Assembly (NCBI GenBank): GCA_028571305.1
Contig: JAOXNS010000017.1
Location: 113,840 to 156,595 of the forward strand
Direction: 5' to 3'
From: Magicicada cassinii
Lineage: Eukaryota > Arthropoda > Insecta > Hemiptera > Cicadidae
DNA length: 42,756 nt
How positions within the stretch are numbered: position 1 is the stretch's first letter; each line of letters starts with the position of its first letter. A program made the position numbers and the translations under genes. Below are positions 24,213-37,137 of the stretch, piece after piece. The notes below the pieces were generated by a model that worked only from the letters and a program-made list of their open reading frames with translations, did not search any database and had not been told where the DNA came from.

Positions 24213-24250
<38 letters not shown>
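24064..24250. repeat. Compound trinucleotide array (ATT, AAC, CTA, CAR, TCG)
   Basis: Successive arrays: ATT/AAT, AAC, CTA (about 24115-24138), CAA/CAG (24148-24187) and (TCG)n (24213-24250). Five different triplet arrays side by side in under 200 bp is unusual. Translation of the CAR part gives glutamines, but no gene context supports coding. Confidence 0.92.
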
Positions 24251-24251
<1 letters not shown>

Positions 24252-25427
24252 TTATCTTAACAACCACCGACACCATTGCCACCCATTTTTATTACCCAGT
24301 TCTTAATTATTTTCTGTTCCTGACGTGTAGCTACTTTTCTATAAAATTAGAAAATACACAAAGAAGCATGAAATTGGGTCATGTTACTGTGTAGGGTAGC
24401 TATTTACCCGTATTATTTGCCCAAACCTGATAAACAAGAATTAGACTATATTACCAAAGCCGTTTTTGCTTTTGATTTTTAACCCAGTTATTCATCGCTT
24501 TCAACAGCATAAAAATTACTCATAAAATAAATGAATTTGTTTCGTTTTATGGTTTAGTGAACTTATAAACCTTTATGGTGTAGTAAACTAATTTATTAGA
24601 CTGGTTAATTATAAGGTGTCATTGTGACTACATGTAGGCCTATGGGCTATATGTGCGTGTGTATACAAATGCGTGTTATTACACAAGCAAATATTATTTA
24701 AGACATGTATCTTATGTAATTTAACTTGATGTAGAGTTTAGATTGGTTTAAGGAAATTTAAAAATTAAGTAAACTTAAAAATAATTTTTTTCCCTATACT
24801 AAAATTCGTTGCTACCAGGCTAACTGTTATACCCAAGGCCACTTTGACTCACGAATATAATTGTTTCGGCGTCGCAAAATTTCATAATTGTATTATTCAA
24901 ACCGAGGAATACGTTTTTGCCATTTTAAGTAAGTAAGGTATTCATTTGCAGCTATAAATAATTTGCAAACGTTCTTTATTCTTAGAATGGGTGTGTATCT
25001 AATTAGTTGTTTGTAATTTTTGAGACGATCCACTTTTATTAAAGCTTACAATTTCGTTAACTGACTATCTCGGCAATATGAGCTGTAATTCTTAAGCACC
25101 GAACACTGTCTATAATTAAATAAAAGTTTAGTTTTGCGCGCAGAAAATGAAATCTGAAATTATAATTTTGGAAAATAAGTGACAGAACCCAGAACCTTTG
25201 TCTGAAATATGATAACTTTCTCAGTACAGGAGATTTAGAGGGCAGTACAAAGAGTCGGTGTCAAAGGATGCTTACTGCGAGGGAGGGTGGAAAACAAAAG
25301 GGTTTAAAATAAAGGACAATGAAAAAGTGGAAGTGGGGAAGCCAAGGCAGGGTCAGTTTATGATAAGGAGTTCGGTAGGACTCGGGTTTTAGTTCGGTTT
25401 AAAAAAGTTAGCAGGAGAGTTGAGCGG

Positions 25428-25460
<33 letters not shown>

Positions 25461-25507
25461 CGAGAGAGAGTGTATACGTGTGAGTGTGTATAAGTGTGTG
25501 TGTGTGT
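25428..25507. repeat. (GA)n followed by GT-rich tract
   Basis: About 13 GA units (25428-25453), an imperfect GA stretch to 25470, then GT-rich DNA to 25507. It lies about 100 bp upstream of the candidate initiator of the plus-strand Runx gene, where GAGA-type elements often occur. Confidence 0.9.
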
Positions 25508-25587
25508 CCACGTTTAGAGTTTGCGTCGTAGTCGAGCCCCCGCCCCATCCAGCCCGGTGCAGCCCCTCCCCCGCGCTCAAAAAGCTC

Positions 25588-25593
25588 TCATTC
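25588..25593 (+). promoter_or_regulatory. Candidate initiator (TCATTC) of the plus-strand Runx gene
   Basis: TCATTC fits the arthropod initiator consensus TCAKTY with A+1 at 25590. It lies in a GC-rich stretch just downstream of a GA repeat, where a GAGA-factor-type promoter would be expected. I see no convincing TATA box 30 bp upstream and no good DPE at +28. If real it gives a leader of about 315 nt. Six-base matches are common, so this is a guess for testing. Confidence 0.2.
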
Positions 25594-25699
25594 GCTCGAA
25601 AACTGTAAACTGTAAACGGGCCGCGTGGTGTGTTGTCTTGCTTTGTGGCCGCAAGACTCTGGCAGTCACGCACGCCACCACAAGTGATTTAGCAACACC

Positions 25700-25874
25700 A
25701 TGCATGATTTTGTGACAGTTTAGTTGTGTGTGTAATGTTGTGCGATGACGATGACGATGACGACTTTGTGTGCGGTTATTGACTACAGTGACGCTGCTGC
25801 TGTTGTCACTGTCAAATCGTAAACAAAAACTAGACAATGCGGTAGTGACGTAACCGTTATAAATGTTTACGTAG
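25700..25874 (+). promoter_or_regulatory. Upstream AUGs and short uORFs in the putative leader of the plus-strand Runx gene
   Basis: Several ATG-stop frames precede the main ATG: 25700-25723 (7 codons plus stop), 25735-25782 (15 codons plus stop), 25745-25822 (25 codons plus stop), 25837-25845 (2 codons plus stop) and 25863-25874 (3 codons plus stop). All end before 25905. If this stretch is transcribed unspliced, translation of the main frame would be restrained. That it is leader is inferred. Confidence 0.35.
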
Positions 25875-25892
25875 GCCGAAGTAAAATAATAA

Positions 25893-26306
<414 letters not shown>

Positions 26307-28174
26307 TAGGTGAACACAATTTCCTCCTTACTTCTGGTAGCAACATAAAAGAAACAAATATTATTGTTAAGAACCTGTTCTTTTGTACCGTAATTCCGAT
26401 TTAGCTACCAATCAACCATACAAAAGAATTTAGATTATTTAACTCACAAAATAAAGTAGGCCTATTAAATAAAAAGTATTTTTCTAAATAGAAATTAATT
26501 TAATGTTTTATTTTTGGTTTCAAGGGTGGTACGAACGTTAGTAAAGAAGCTAAGGAAGTAAGAAATTCGCGACGATAGCCTACTAAAATGTAATCACATA
26601 ATTCAAAGCGGGAAACCAATTTGAAATGCGCGCACCCACGCTTAGCACACGTGTGCACAATTGTATAAAAAACGTGCAGAAACCATGAACTAAAAACATT
26701 GTTACGTAACATTCTTATAACTTACTTGAAACTTGTTAAACTAGCTATCAATAAAGCGTGTTTACACGACGTATGCACAGTTTAGAAACCACATCTCTCA
26801 TAGTTTAGTATCTACATATTATACAATATCTGAACGAACTATAATGGTCGCTATAAATATGTGAAAAACTTACCTTAATCGAGACCGCGTATTAATTTAA
26901 GAACAACACTGAGACAGGCATAATTTGTTAGAAATCAATCTCAAAGTTACACATTCTTTTATTGGTGTAGTGGCTTAAAAATAAAAACAGTTATGGCACG
27001 TTATTTTATCTGAAAGCAATTTATTTCAGGTCCTTCAGACATTCGACTTTGAGTTCGTAGAAAACTGATTTTTTAAGCAGAACAAAACAAAACTTGCTTT
27101 GTTAAGGCGACAGGAGAAACAATAATTTGTCCTATTTATGTCGATCAAAATAACAACTGATGAACTCTTTGCCTTAAAACAGCTGTAGAAAAATTCTAAG
27201 TTAGAGCGAATGTTTACAGGAAACTTCATTTAATGGACAACAACACACAATAATTGTATATTATTGTAACAATGATTGTTAAAGCTCATTTTGGAAAGTG
27301 GTATACAGTGGTACCCTCTTTGAATTGTGGTGTACAGTAAGTGTTCATAACACAAATAATGTGTTTATAGTATTCCCCACTTCTGTTGTAATTAAAAAAC
27401 AAAGAAAAGATGAAATAAATCTTTCCTTCCTACCTTCAGGTTTCAATCATATCGGAAGTGCTTATGAAGAATGTCATCAAGATTGTTAATAACAAAATCA
27501 TTTAACTTTCCACAATCATAAATATATCTATATATGTATGCTATTTCCATAATAGAAGTTGATTTTAAGAGTCAGACAACATTCTAACTCGTTACAATGC
27601 ATGTTACTCGTTACATCAGCATGTAACAAAACACACTTACGTCTTAATCAGAAGCGTATAGATAACTGGTTTCATTTGGTATAAAGTTATAAAAGACCCT
27701 TACAGTTTTTCTCTACTTAGATACCTAATTACAGGCCTGTATATTTCGCTTCCTGTGACTGTGTGTTGAGCAATCAACCGTTAAACAATGGTTAATTGTT
27801 AAACAGTTTTTCTCGTTAAATTTGTTAAAATTCAAACATTATCTAAAAATGTGTGTACCCTATAGCCTATCTATATTTTCATGTAGGATATATGTGTACA
27901 ACTTGTATTATTCGATTCAATGAAATTTTACAGTTGTAAGAAATTACCTTATCTTAACAATGGTATTTACTACTTTGGTTTAAGAAATATCATCGCGAAA
28001 CGTCTCCCTTGTATTATGTTGTCTCTTCGTTCGGCTTAATTTGTCTCCACTGTAAAACGATTACTGATTTAAATTCAACAATTCTTAAACGTGATTTTTG
28101 ACAAGCGTTAGACGGAGCGAAATAGGTATAATAATTGCAGCGTCGAATCTAAAAACATAGTGAGTAACAACAAT

Positions 28175-28380
28175 AGGTCAGAAAAGCGGTAAACTTCCGC
28201 GGTGTTTCAGAGCCGCGGTATACGGGCGTCTCAGCCAGTAGCGTCGCGACGCGCACACTTCCCTCCCAACAATGAAGACATAGGATGCGACAAAACTTTT
28301 CCAGTTTTCTTCTCAAGTCGACCCACCCCCCAGCCGACGCCGCCACCCTTTTCAAACACTTGTAAAGTTTTTCGCGCATG
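28175..28380. promoter_or_regulatory. CpG-rich patch in intron 1 of the plus-strand Runx gene
   Basis: A GC- and CpG-rich block (CCGCGG twice, GTCGCGACGCGC) 1.9 kb downstream of the exon. A minus-strand frame of 76 residues through it has no recognisable similarity. It may be an intronic enhancer or an alternative promoter; the evidence is composition only. Confidence 0.25.
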
Positions 28381-29832
28381 ACACATTTTTACCCTGTTGA
28401 CAGACGGCTGTGGTTTCGGTTGAACACTTAATCAACGAACCCTCTTATCTGCCAACTCTTGTAACAGCAAACTGTCAGATTGCCGACATTGATGCCATTG
28501 TTCATAGCTCGATACCTTTAATTATCTTCGGTCGTTTTATTCATTTAAGTTAAAGGTAATTTGCTTATTTCGCGGTAAATTTCAGACAGAAACGATTGTA
28601 GCTTATTATAAGGAGAGTAGGTTTTAATCCACTGGCTATAAAACCGCCGATGTCACCTGCAAAATATTACTTTTCCAAACAAATAAGCCATAAAACAACG
28701 CAAGTACTTTCAATTTCTAAAGTCAAGCCTTTAATTCTGTATTTATTATTTTGTAAGTGCGTTGAACGATCTGTATTTGCTTTCTACTTCGAACGAGTAA
28801 AAACTAAACAATTGTAAAACATTTTAACCGCTTATATCAATATGTAATTGTATTCAAGTTGAATTATAATAGAGTGTAGTGAAGCCGCTTAACATAATGA
28901 TCTTCCATATAATTTTGTTCTCACAACATTATTAACGTATCAAATTGAAATAAAATGACCTCCACACTCAAACTCTAAGATTCCTGTTTCAGCCTCTGTG
29001 AGTAACTTACGTTTTTATTTTACTTAATGAAATTACAATTTGCAATAAAGTACGTGGTCATAACTCACAGCATGTGATGTAAGTGATTTGAATCGGCTAA
29101 CCGCACCGACTGTGAAATACCTTTAGCGTTTTACTTGTAAACTTGTAGCTTATTGTTGTAATTGGAATATGTGTCAAAATGGACTGCTTCTAATAAGTGC
29201 GGAATAAAAAATACTGCATGAGTAAAATATTCGTATCAGTGAAGTGCTTGTTAGATGAAAGTTTTTGAACTTCAGCTGGCACAAAACTCAAAATATTTAG
29301 TTCGATTTCAGTGATAAACAATTTAGTTAAAAGAATCGTTCTACTAAAAAGGCTTTTTATTTTTTTTAAGTACATATATGTGCGGATTGTTTACACGGAT
29401 TCTCAAGGACTGCAATGAGGATTTTCTGAAGTCATTATAAATTCTTAACTATTTTTTTCATATTTAAGAATACAAGAAAATACAACCTTAATATTTAAGG
29501 TTTTAAAACGTTATGTATCCTTAAATTATCTGCGAATCAAATAACATTTTCCTCTGACAAGAACGTAACAGTGAAAGTAAGAGATACGAATGCTGATAAT
29601 TATCACAATCATTAATAAGAGATAAGGTTACGTGTTATTTTATTGGGTCATCAACATACTCGTTACTGCGTGATCGTTGTGAATTTTGTTTACACTCAAA
29701 AGTAGATAACACTTATTCCGTTCAAAAGTTTGAAAAATTCACGTTAAAACACAATGTGTCTTAAGGATTCATGGAGGCACCGATTGTTTACATACGATTC
29801 GACTTCTCGGGCACAAAAAACAGCGTATAAAA

Positions 29833-30234
29833 ATGATGATATCTGAAAACACTAGCGAAATATGGATATCAAAAGGCGAACTAATCGTTACCAGATTTTC
29901 TGGAGAAATCTTAACGAACACGGTGGCAATTAAATGTGTGAGAAGGCAGAATTACGGGTTACGGATACACGACTTCTTTGTTTCTCAGCTGGTGTGCGTG
30001 TATGGCGCACCCACCACGTGTCACATCTTGTGTAAAGTTAGCGTGTCATGTGGAGCTTTGACAATGGGAGTTATTGGCGGAACTCGTGTCAATGTTCGTT
30101 CTCAGAAACTTGTGTGTTACGGTAAGCTCTCTCTCGCAACAAAACGTACGTATTCTAGGCTTTGTGGTATAAATGTGTTCTGTTTTCACTTATTCAATTT
30201 CATCTTCATTGGTATAATTTTCCGGGACGTGTAA
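29833..30234 (+). other. Unclassified 133-residue open frame
   Basis: Longest plus-strand frame in this part of the intron. The composition is cysteine- and isoleucine-rich with a hydrophobic C-terminus, and no motif is recognised. In AT-rich intron a chance frame of this length is plausible, and I lean that way. Confidence 0.1.
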
Positions 30235-31904
30235 AAATTCAGATCACCTTTAAAAAGAAAATTATGATTAGTATTCTAGACAAACGTAAAAGAAGACAAA
30301 CGTTGATAGGCATTCAGTGATTGTCGGACAATTAGAGACTTAGTACATAATAAATTATCTGCTTCACTTTCAGATTTGAATTACATTGATGAAGATTAAC
30401 CACGCTTAACCACGAAAATGGCTTAAAAAGTAGTGGAGCTTTTTAATAAAAACATTTAAAATAAGGTTGAACATATACACAAGAAGGCTGCTTAAGGTTG
30501 AAACAGGGTTAGACGTACGTAGTGTTAATAGTGTGTGTTTTGATTGACAGGGGTTTGTGAAATTTCATATTCGGGAACAGTTTTCGAATAATAGGCCTAT
30601 CTACCTTTTCGCCGTCCTTTAAATCGTAATAAACGTATGTAGGTTTCGTTATTCACTAAACAATCGTGCTAGTTATATTAATCTTGAACTGTCGTAACAT
30701 GTAGACTATTTACGCCAATATAATAGACATATAAAGACATAAAACAGACTTTATAGATTTAAAAAATATATCTAACGAGGTAAATATTATCATTTATTTA
30801 ATGCGAAAAACAAATTTGTTAAAGCATGAAGGATGAGTAACAGCGGGCAGATAGAGAATTTCAAATTCCCATAAAACAATGCAAGTATAGTAATAACATT
30901 TAGTATATTTTATTAGTATTTTCCAGAAATTTCGGAATTCATTGTGCGTACATATACAATAAAATCACTAGCTGAAATAATACCTATGTCGATTGATTAT
31001 ATAGAAACACCAGACCCACCAATACGAGTAATAATGACTGATTCCGTACGAAAATGATTTACAAATTTTATAAAATATTTAGCAAAACACTATACGAATT
31101 CTGTAAATATGTAACTATACAACGAATTCTGTAACTATACAAGTTTAAAATATCTTTAGCAAGGAATCTTAAAAAAAAGTTGATACAAGCATAATTTTTG
31201 CTGGCAATTTTGATGGTAATATGGTTGCTTACAATAAAATTACTAAAATAGTACCTTCATTGACCGATTTCAAGAAAAAGACCTAACCCTCATCACCATT
31301 TTTTTTAGGCTTGACTTTCCAGGAAGCCGTTGATTTTGTATACACACATTTTTTCCTGTGACATACACAGGAACTCCTAAGATTATCACTCTTTGCTTTT
31401 GAATGTTTCAAAAGCTGGAGCCTCTCTCGATATATGATGTGGAGGTTGTAAAAATTTCTTGAAGAATGGAGAACGTGAAAAATGATATGAAATTTACGTA
31501 ATTAGAATGTTCACGTTGATTTGAAGATAGAAATAATTAATGCTCTAAGAGAATAGGCCTATTTCAAAACGACTAATAACTCCAATGCTTTCACACTTTC
31601 TTCAGTTTATATCGCTTGAGCTAGACTATACTTTTTTTTATCAAAGTACTACCCCACACATTTTATTGGTCAGGAAATTAAACGCTACGCTATGCCTGTT
31701 CTTTTATGAAGAAAACAACGGTGTACTAAACTTTATGTAACGTTATTTTCTTGGTACAAAATTTGTTCAGGCATTTCGACGTGACGTTTCAAATTCGAGG
31801 ATACTAGCGTCAAGTAGACGAAGCGTTTCCTACTCACTTAGTAGGAAACTGGGCAACGAGTTTCCAAAGATGTTTTTGAGGCACGGACACACTTAGTTAC
31901 ACAT

Positions 31905-31975
31905 TCGTGGTCAGTGGCGGATCCACAAGCCGCAAACCTCACAATGGGGAGGGTCGCGCGGCCTTAGGTGCCCAC
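31905..31975. repeat. Possible DNA-transposon end (CAGTGGCGGATCCA)
   Basis: The sequence CAGTGGCGGATCCA followed by a GC-richer stretch (GGGGAGGGTCGCGCGGCC) is locally unlike its AT-rich surroundings. CAGTGGCG-type starts are common at ends of hAT and similar DNA transposons in animals. No matching inverted end or transposase was found nearby, so this is a weak call. Confidence 0.2.
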
Positions 31976-33096
31976 AGCTTGATGGCTTGAGAAAGCAACT
32001 ACATGTACACATTTCATCCTGGCGCTGTACAACTTACCTACTAGTAAACAAAATTTCCTCGAGTTTAAGTGAATTAACATATCAACAATGCGTTTAGATC
32101 GAAGGTATTGTGTAAACAAAAATGTGATAACATTGTTAATATTATTAAAAATCAAATTTTTAAGAAAAAGGATTGCTACTTGTTTGATAACTTTGAATCG
32201 ATTTTTACTTTGAGCCCAGTCAGAAACGTCAACCAATATTTTCACCGCCTACGTCTTTTAAGATTCATTTATGGTACTCTTTTAATATGGTCTGTTAATA
32301 TGACAAATCTTAAAGTCATCTAGACCGGATACTATTTTATATTTTCCACTTTCCTACTCGGATTCTATATTTTCCTACGTTGTAGAACACGTTTTGTTTG
32401 TATGCGCATTAACTGTGCATACATTTATTATTTAGATAAGAGTCCAACAACTGCAATTAATGTGCGACAAGTGGAAACCTGTACGCAAAATTAGGGTCAC
32501 CAATCTTTTTAAGTTTATGGTCGTGTTGTTAATGAGACTGAGAGAAACCGAAATACGCCAAGAATTGATTGCGTCTGTCATTATGGAATTTTAGAAAAGT
32601 AACTGCTGTTGCCCTTTAAACTTAAGAAGTACTTTACAGTTATTAAATAAAAGACAAATTCCTTAAAGTAAGGGCATTATGAAGTAACCTTAAAAGTTTG
32701 TAAAGCAGTACAAGAATTAATATTTAACGGTCTGTTTTAAAAGGAATAATACGTATAACAGTAGTTTGCTACAAAACCGTTATGCACTATCCAGATTGTT
32801 TACATTGCTACTTAAACGTAATACACCGTGTTTACTGGATTTGGCACAACTGCTGGATATTGAAATTCAGGATTAGAATGTCATTATAAATTATGCTAGA
32901 TGTACGCCTCAAAATCACAAGTATTTAATCAAAAATTAAGCCTACAATTATTTTTTATAAAATATTATATACATGAGCAAAACTGTAGAAAAATTCTAGC
33001 ACTCTTTGTTCATTTGAAAAACTATGTCTCTATTCATCTATATAATTTGTATTATATAAATAATTATAATAAGTACGACTTACGATTATTATAATT

Positions 33097-33715
33097 AATT
33101 TATATAAGTATTGCCCCCTTAAAATTAATCTCTGTGGGTAGTGGCACAAATATACCAACTTTTCTTCAATGTCCGAAGTCTTTCTGGAATGCTGCTAGAT
33201 CGTGAGTTTACATAGTGATTGTTATGTTTTATCTTCAACAAACACGAAACACTATCGTTCATTTTTTCTCTAGATGGAAATTAGCTGGAAATTGTGAATT
33301 TCACATGGGAATATTTTTGTCGAATACGGCTGTTACGAAGTCATTACGATGTCGTTTTTGCCTAAAATTATAGTACAAGTAATGATGTGTGGCTAGTGCC
33401 TTATTGTTTGCAGTTTCCATAAATTATCCTTCCGCAAGTCTGGCCGTTTTGTACGAATAGCTTCACGCAAGTGACGTAATGTAATCCAGTTATTTTCTGT
33501 ATATTGTCCGTAGCACATACCGAATTCACGGAATACAATACCACATCTTCCTCTTACTACCACAATCTTCAATTCATGCATACATTCTTTACAGCTTTTG
33601 TACCATTTGTACACCTCTCGTTCATGTACACCAAACTTGTAAAAATTCTTCTGCAATACTTTCACCACGTCAATGCAGTTTATCGTGCTATTCACACATA
33701 ATTTAATTGCAGTTC
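33097..33715 (-). mobile_element. Decayed mariner-family DNA transposon copy (shortened)
   Basis: The minus strand carries mariner transposase remains. At the right end, 33695-33393, are an N-terminal piece with EVYKWYKSCKE (compare mariner VFEWYKRFKEG) and then HLREAIRTKRPDL (compare LREAIRRKRPEL). At the left end (about 33215-33100) is the C-terminus: SSIPERLR, then CATTHRD, two in-frame stops and GGNT, matching the DYFEGGN ending of the family. The span is roughly 600 bp against about 1.3 kb for a whole mariner, so the centre with the catalytic D,D34D region is largely missing. No terminal inverted repeats were recognised. Confidence 0.65.
33393..33695 (-). pseudogene. Mariner transposase remnant, open stretch
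   Basis: A 100-residue open frame within the decayed mariner copy. Residues 18-45 resemble the second helix-turn-helix region (FGVHEREVYKWYKSCKE), while residues about 70-95 (NNWITLRHLREAIRTKRPDLRKDN) resemble the stretch just before the second catalytic aspartate. The sequences between them that a whole transposase has, over 100 residues including the first aspartate, are absent, indicating an internal deletion. Confidence 0.6.
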
Positions 33716-36418
33716 TTTAATCTTAATTGTAGAATTTAAAAAATTGCCCCATACACTAAAATACAACTTAGTCAATTAGCTATCAAAATTAGACTATGCA
33801 TCCGACGTGACTAAAACTTAGACAACTGTTGTAGATAGGTGTACCAGCATCATTAAAATTTTTGAATAATAAATTTTAGGGCTGGAAATTCAAAAATGGA
33901 ACGGGAATTTTGATCAAAGCTCATATTTATAGGAAATACTTGGTTTTAAAATGTAAACCGACTTTTATTGTGCAGTTGTAAAGATAATAACATCCGAAAG
34001 AACTATTTAATGTCCATAATTTTATTAATTTTGTTTTAAGACATTTTGTATGTAACAAATTGTGTCAGAAAAATTACGTTTTACTAATGTAAAATTTAAT
34101 TGAATTTAAAGAATGAATTGGATCAGTTTTTGCGTTTAGCAGAAATAATCCTAGAATTTTCCAAATTTGGCTCAGATATTATGGAATCCATTATTGCCTG
34201 AGGTAGTTTGATGATGTTTCTTGTTAATATATCTAAAATAAGAATTAACGATCCTATAAACACAGATATAATTTTTAAGAATGCAAAAATCGGAAATGTC
34301 TGTGGTGTGACCTCGTGTGTGTGCAGTATCCGAAACTACGGCCGATAACTAGCAGGAGATGAAGTTTTAAAAATTTTAAAAGGCCTCCTACAGTTTCTTT
34401 CTAATTGCCTTCCATTTTGCGGACTTTGACGGAAGCCAATATTCCGACATGACTTCCTTCCTCTGCCTTGTCTGTAACCTACCAAATCCACTTTTTTTCT
34501 AATATCGATTCAGATACAGATGTAACATCTAACAAATTGGGAAATCTCATTTATATGCTGTGTTCCTCCTTTCGTCCAAAGGGAATGCATCTACCTTGGA
34601 AGTAGAAAGTTTTACAGAATCCGAGTTTAGCAGGCCTACCTTTTCTGATTTAATTATGTAATGTCATACTTAGGCCTATGCCATTCACATATTCCATGAA
34701 TAATTTTACTTCATTATTTTTACTTTCAAATCTACATTCTTAAAAAAAAATCGATGCGATCAAGGTGACTCAACACAAACATATTGTAAAGTGTTCACTA
34801 CAGTTTTGAATAAGGTTAGTTACTGATTAGTTACCTGTAAGCGCCTTAGTTTACCATATTTTACTCGTAATATCTCAGTTTACTATAGAGTTTTACAGTC
34901 TTTCATAATCAGATGATTTTTTTTGGTACAACATACGTTTAAACAATTTTTGAAATCCAAAAGTAGTATATTTAAACATTTTCAAATTAATGTAAGATAT
35001 TGGCACAAGACAAAATAATTACTAGGGGATTATATTTATCCGGATCAGATAGACTTTTCCTCTTTCCCAATTACAGGTAAACATCTCCGTTTGCTATAGC
35101 ATTTCCCTAAAATCCTGCTTTCTATAGAGATGTTACTTAGGGTTATTCTACAACTACAACACTACGAATCCCCTAGCCTGTGGAATCTCTAAAGAGACCC
35201 TCATGCCCACAACTGCCCGGGAAAACCATACGCCGGACACCATCGTTAGAAAAACTTAGGCGAAACCCCAGCCTGGAGCGCTGGATAATTACTACCCTTT
35301 GCCACATGACGTATGTTCTGTGTGATATGTGTCTGCACTGTGTAGGTTGTTCTACAATCTACACTACAGTTGATGTTTACATATCGTTCTATTAAAATTT
35401 GGTCAAGTTTGACGACTTTCACGTTTGAAAGTAAATATAAGAAACATTTCTGAAAATTAAAGCGGAAATTACAAGTCTACACCAGCAGCCATTTTTCATC
35501 GTTTTTCTCCTATAAAAATGAATAATATTTAATAATTACTCTTACGTTTCCTACCTTTGGGATGTGACTTTGGACAGACATTATTTTGATAAGAGATACT
35601 GATGGAATTCGCGAAGAAGTATCCAACGACGTGACCAGGGAAGAATCTAAATTCCATAAAGTAAATACAAACGAAACACTGGCGCCGTAGGCAAATCTGT
35701 GTTTATTTACCATTTTGTTGTGTACCTTTTCTTGCACTTATTATAGGGTATTGTTATTATTATATAGTTATTATCATGAAAATTCAGGCAGGAATGATTT
35801 TAGGAAGAAAAGGATAACACGAAGAAGAGTGAGTAAACGTAGTTAGAAGATGTCAAGGTGAGAATAGTATGTGAGTTACAATCTGAAAAACAAGAAATGC
35901 AAAACAAGTAATAAGAGCGAGTGGTTGCAGCGACAAGGAGTTTTAGATGATGGTGATGATAACCATGATTGTTGTAGGCCTATACATATATAATACAATT
36001 ATGACCTGTGTAATATATAGTACAATTATACGGGGCTGTCTTAACTTATTTTATACCGTCTTTAGCCAAAAGAGACTCGGTCCTAACCACAATTTAGAAA
36101 AGTTTAGAAATTAGTTTGTACGTATACTGTGAATGAAAAGTACTTTCCATACTATACTTATTGTAAATAATAGCTAAAAAATTCTTAGGGATTTGGTGTT
36201 TGATATATTTTGTAATATTTCATAACATACTTAAATTTTTAATTTAAATTAGTATTATTATTAGTAAATTAGGCTATATTTATTTTCTCTTTACTCGAAA
36301 CACTATGCCTAAATAAAATATTGTTACATTAGTGCTATTCAATGCGTATTACACTAACAAGCTTAGTAAATGACAGTAAGTTATGAATTGTATACTCATT
36401 TCTTTTTTATCACATTCG

Positions 36419-36473
36419 CGAATGATAATAAAAAAAAATATTGTGCGTTACACATTGAAGTGATTATCATTCG
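36419..36473. repeat. Inverted repeat, 11-bp arms
   Basis: CGAATGATAAT (36419-36429) and ATTATCATTCG (36463-36473) are exact reverse complements with a 33-bp spacer containing an A run. It could form a hairpin or be the trace of a tiny mobile element. Confidence 0.6.
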
Positions 36474-36756
36474 AGTCTGTAGTAAACAATTTATGCAAAT
36501 GCTCGCATATTGCAGGAGGTGAGGAGGAACAATTACAACGGAGTATGTTTCGGAAACTACTGAGGCTACTACTGATCACTAGTAAACGTGTTTAGGTTTT
36601 TGATAACCCGCATCGTCACAGTTTATAGACGATCTGTCTAGTCTTTTTTAAATTAAATTAATTTGGACCACCGACTTCACTTGACATGACTGATATCTTA
36701 CTTATTTTCTGTACACAGTAGAATGTTTATGAGTTTATTTCCAAACAGCTATTTGT

Positions 36757-37137
36757 TTGTTTAATCTAAGTTTGCCTGTGCGAATTAGCTGTGCAGTATT
36801 GTGTTGCCTGGGCCGAGGGACGTTTAAAAACCGGGGAATGGTATCTCGAGACAAACCACTGAATGGAACCTATGAAGTTCTTGTAGTAGAGGGCGACCGA
36901 AGATCGCATGGAGGACAGATATCGAGGATCACAGGCGCTGGATCAATTAAGGAAGAGGATGCAAATCATAGGGAGAAATTAAGCATATCGGTAACAACCG
37001 AATCAAACGAAAACGATTTATGGATTCCTTACGTTACACGATGTAATGGTGGGTTTATATATTACAGCTTAAGTGAACATATTCTGTACGAGTGCTCGTA
37101 CGTTTTTAATCGACGCGTTGTGTTTGACCAGCACTGA
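36757..37137 (+). other. Unclassified 126-residue open frame
   Basis: The middle part (about residues 20-100) has balanced, coding-like composition, with segments such as NGTYEVLVVEGDRRSHGG and ESNENDLWIPYV. I recognise no family, signal peptide or membrane segment. It could be an exon of an unknown nested gene, a worn transposon piece, or chance. AG and GT dinucleotides that could act as splice sites exist at its edges but are common. Confidence 0.15.

Noticed and set aside
24148-24307. Polyglutamine-coding exon (CAA/CAG run preceded by TATAG)
   Set aside because: It is one member of a compound triplet array. The frame continues into an arginine run from TCG repeats and has no other recognisable sequence.
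25858-25864. TATAAAT box 47 bp upstream of the plus-strand Runx start codon
   Set aside because: It would place transcription start within about 10-20 bases of the ATG, giving an implausibly short leader.
31085-31145. Short repeat ACGAATTCTGTAA...AACTATACAA, two imperfect copies
   Set aside because: A small local duplication of about 30 bp with no sign of wider meaning.
35180-35395. 71-residue open frame in a slightly GC-richer patch
   Set aside because: The start (SLKRPSCPQLPGKTIRRTPS) looked protein-like, but no family is recognised and the second half is AT-rich and random in character.
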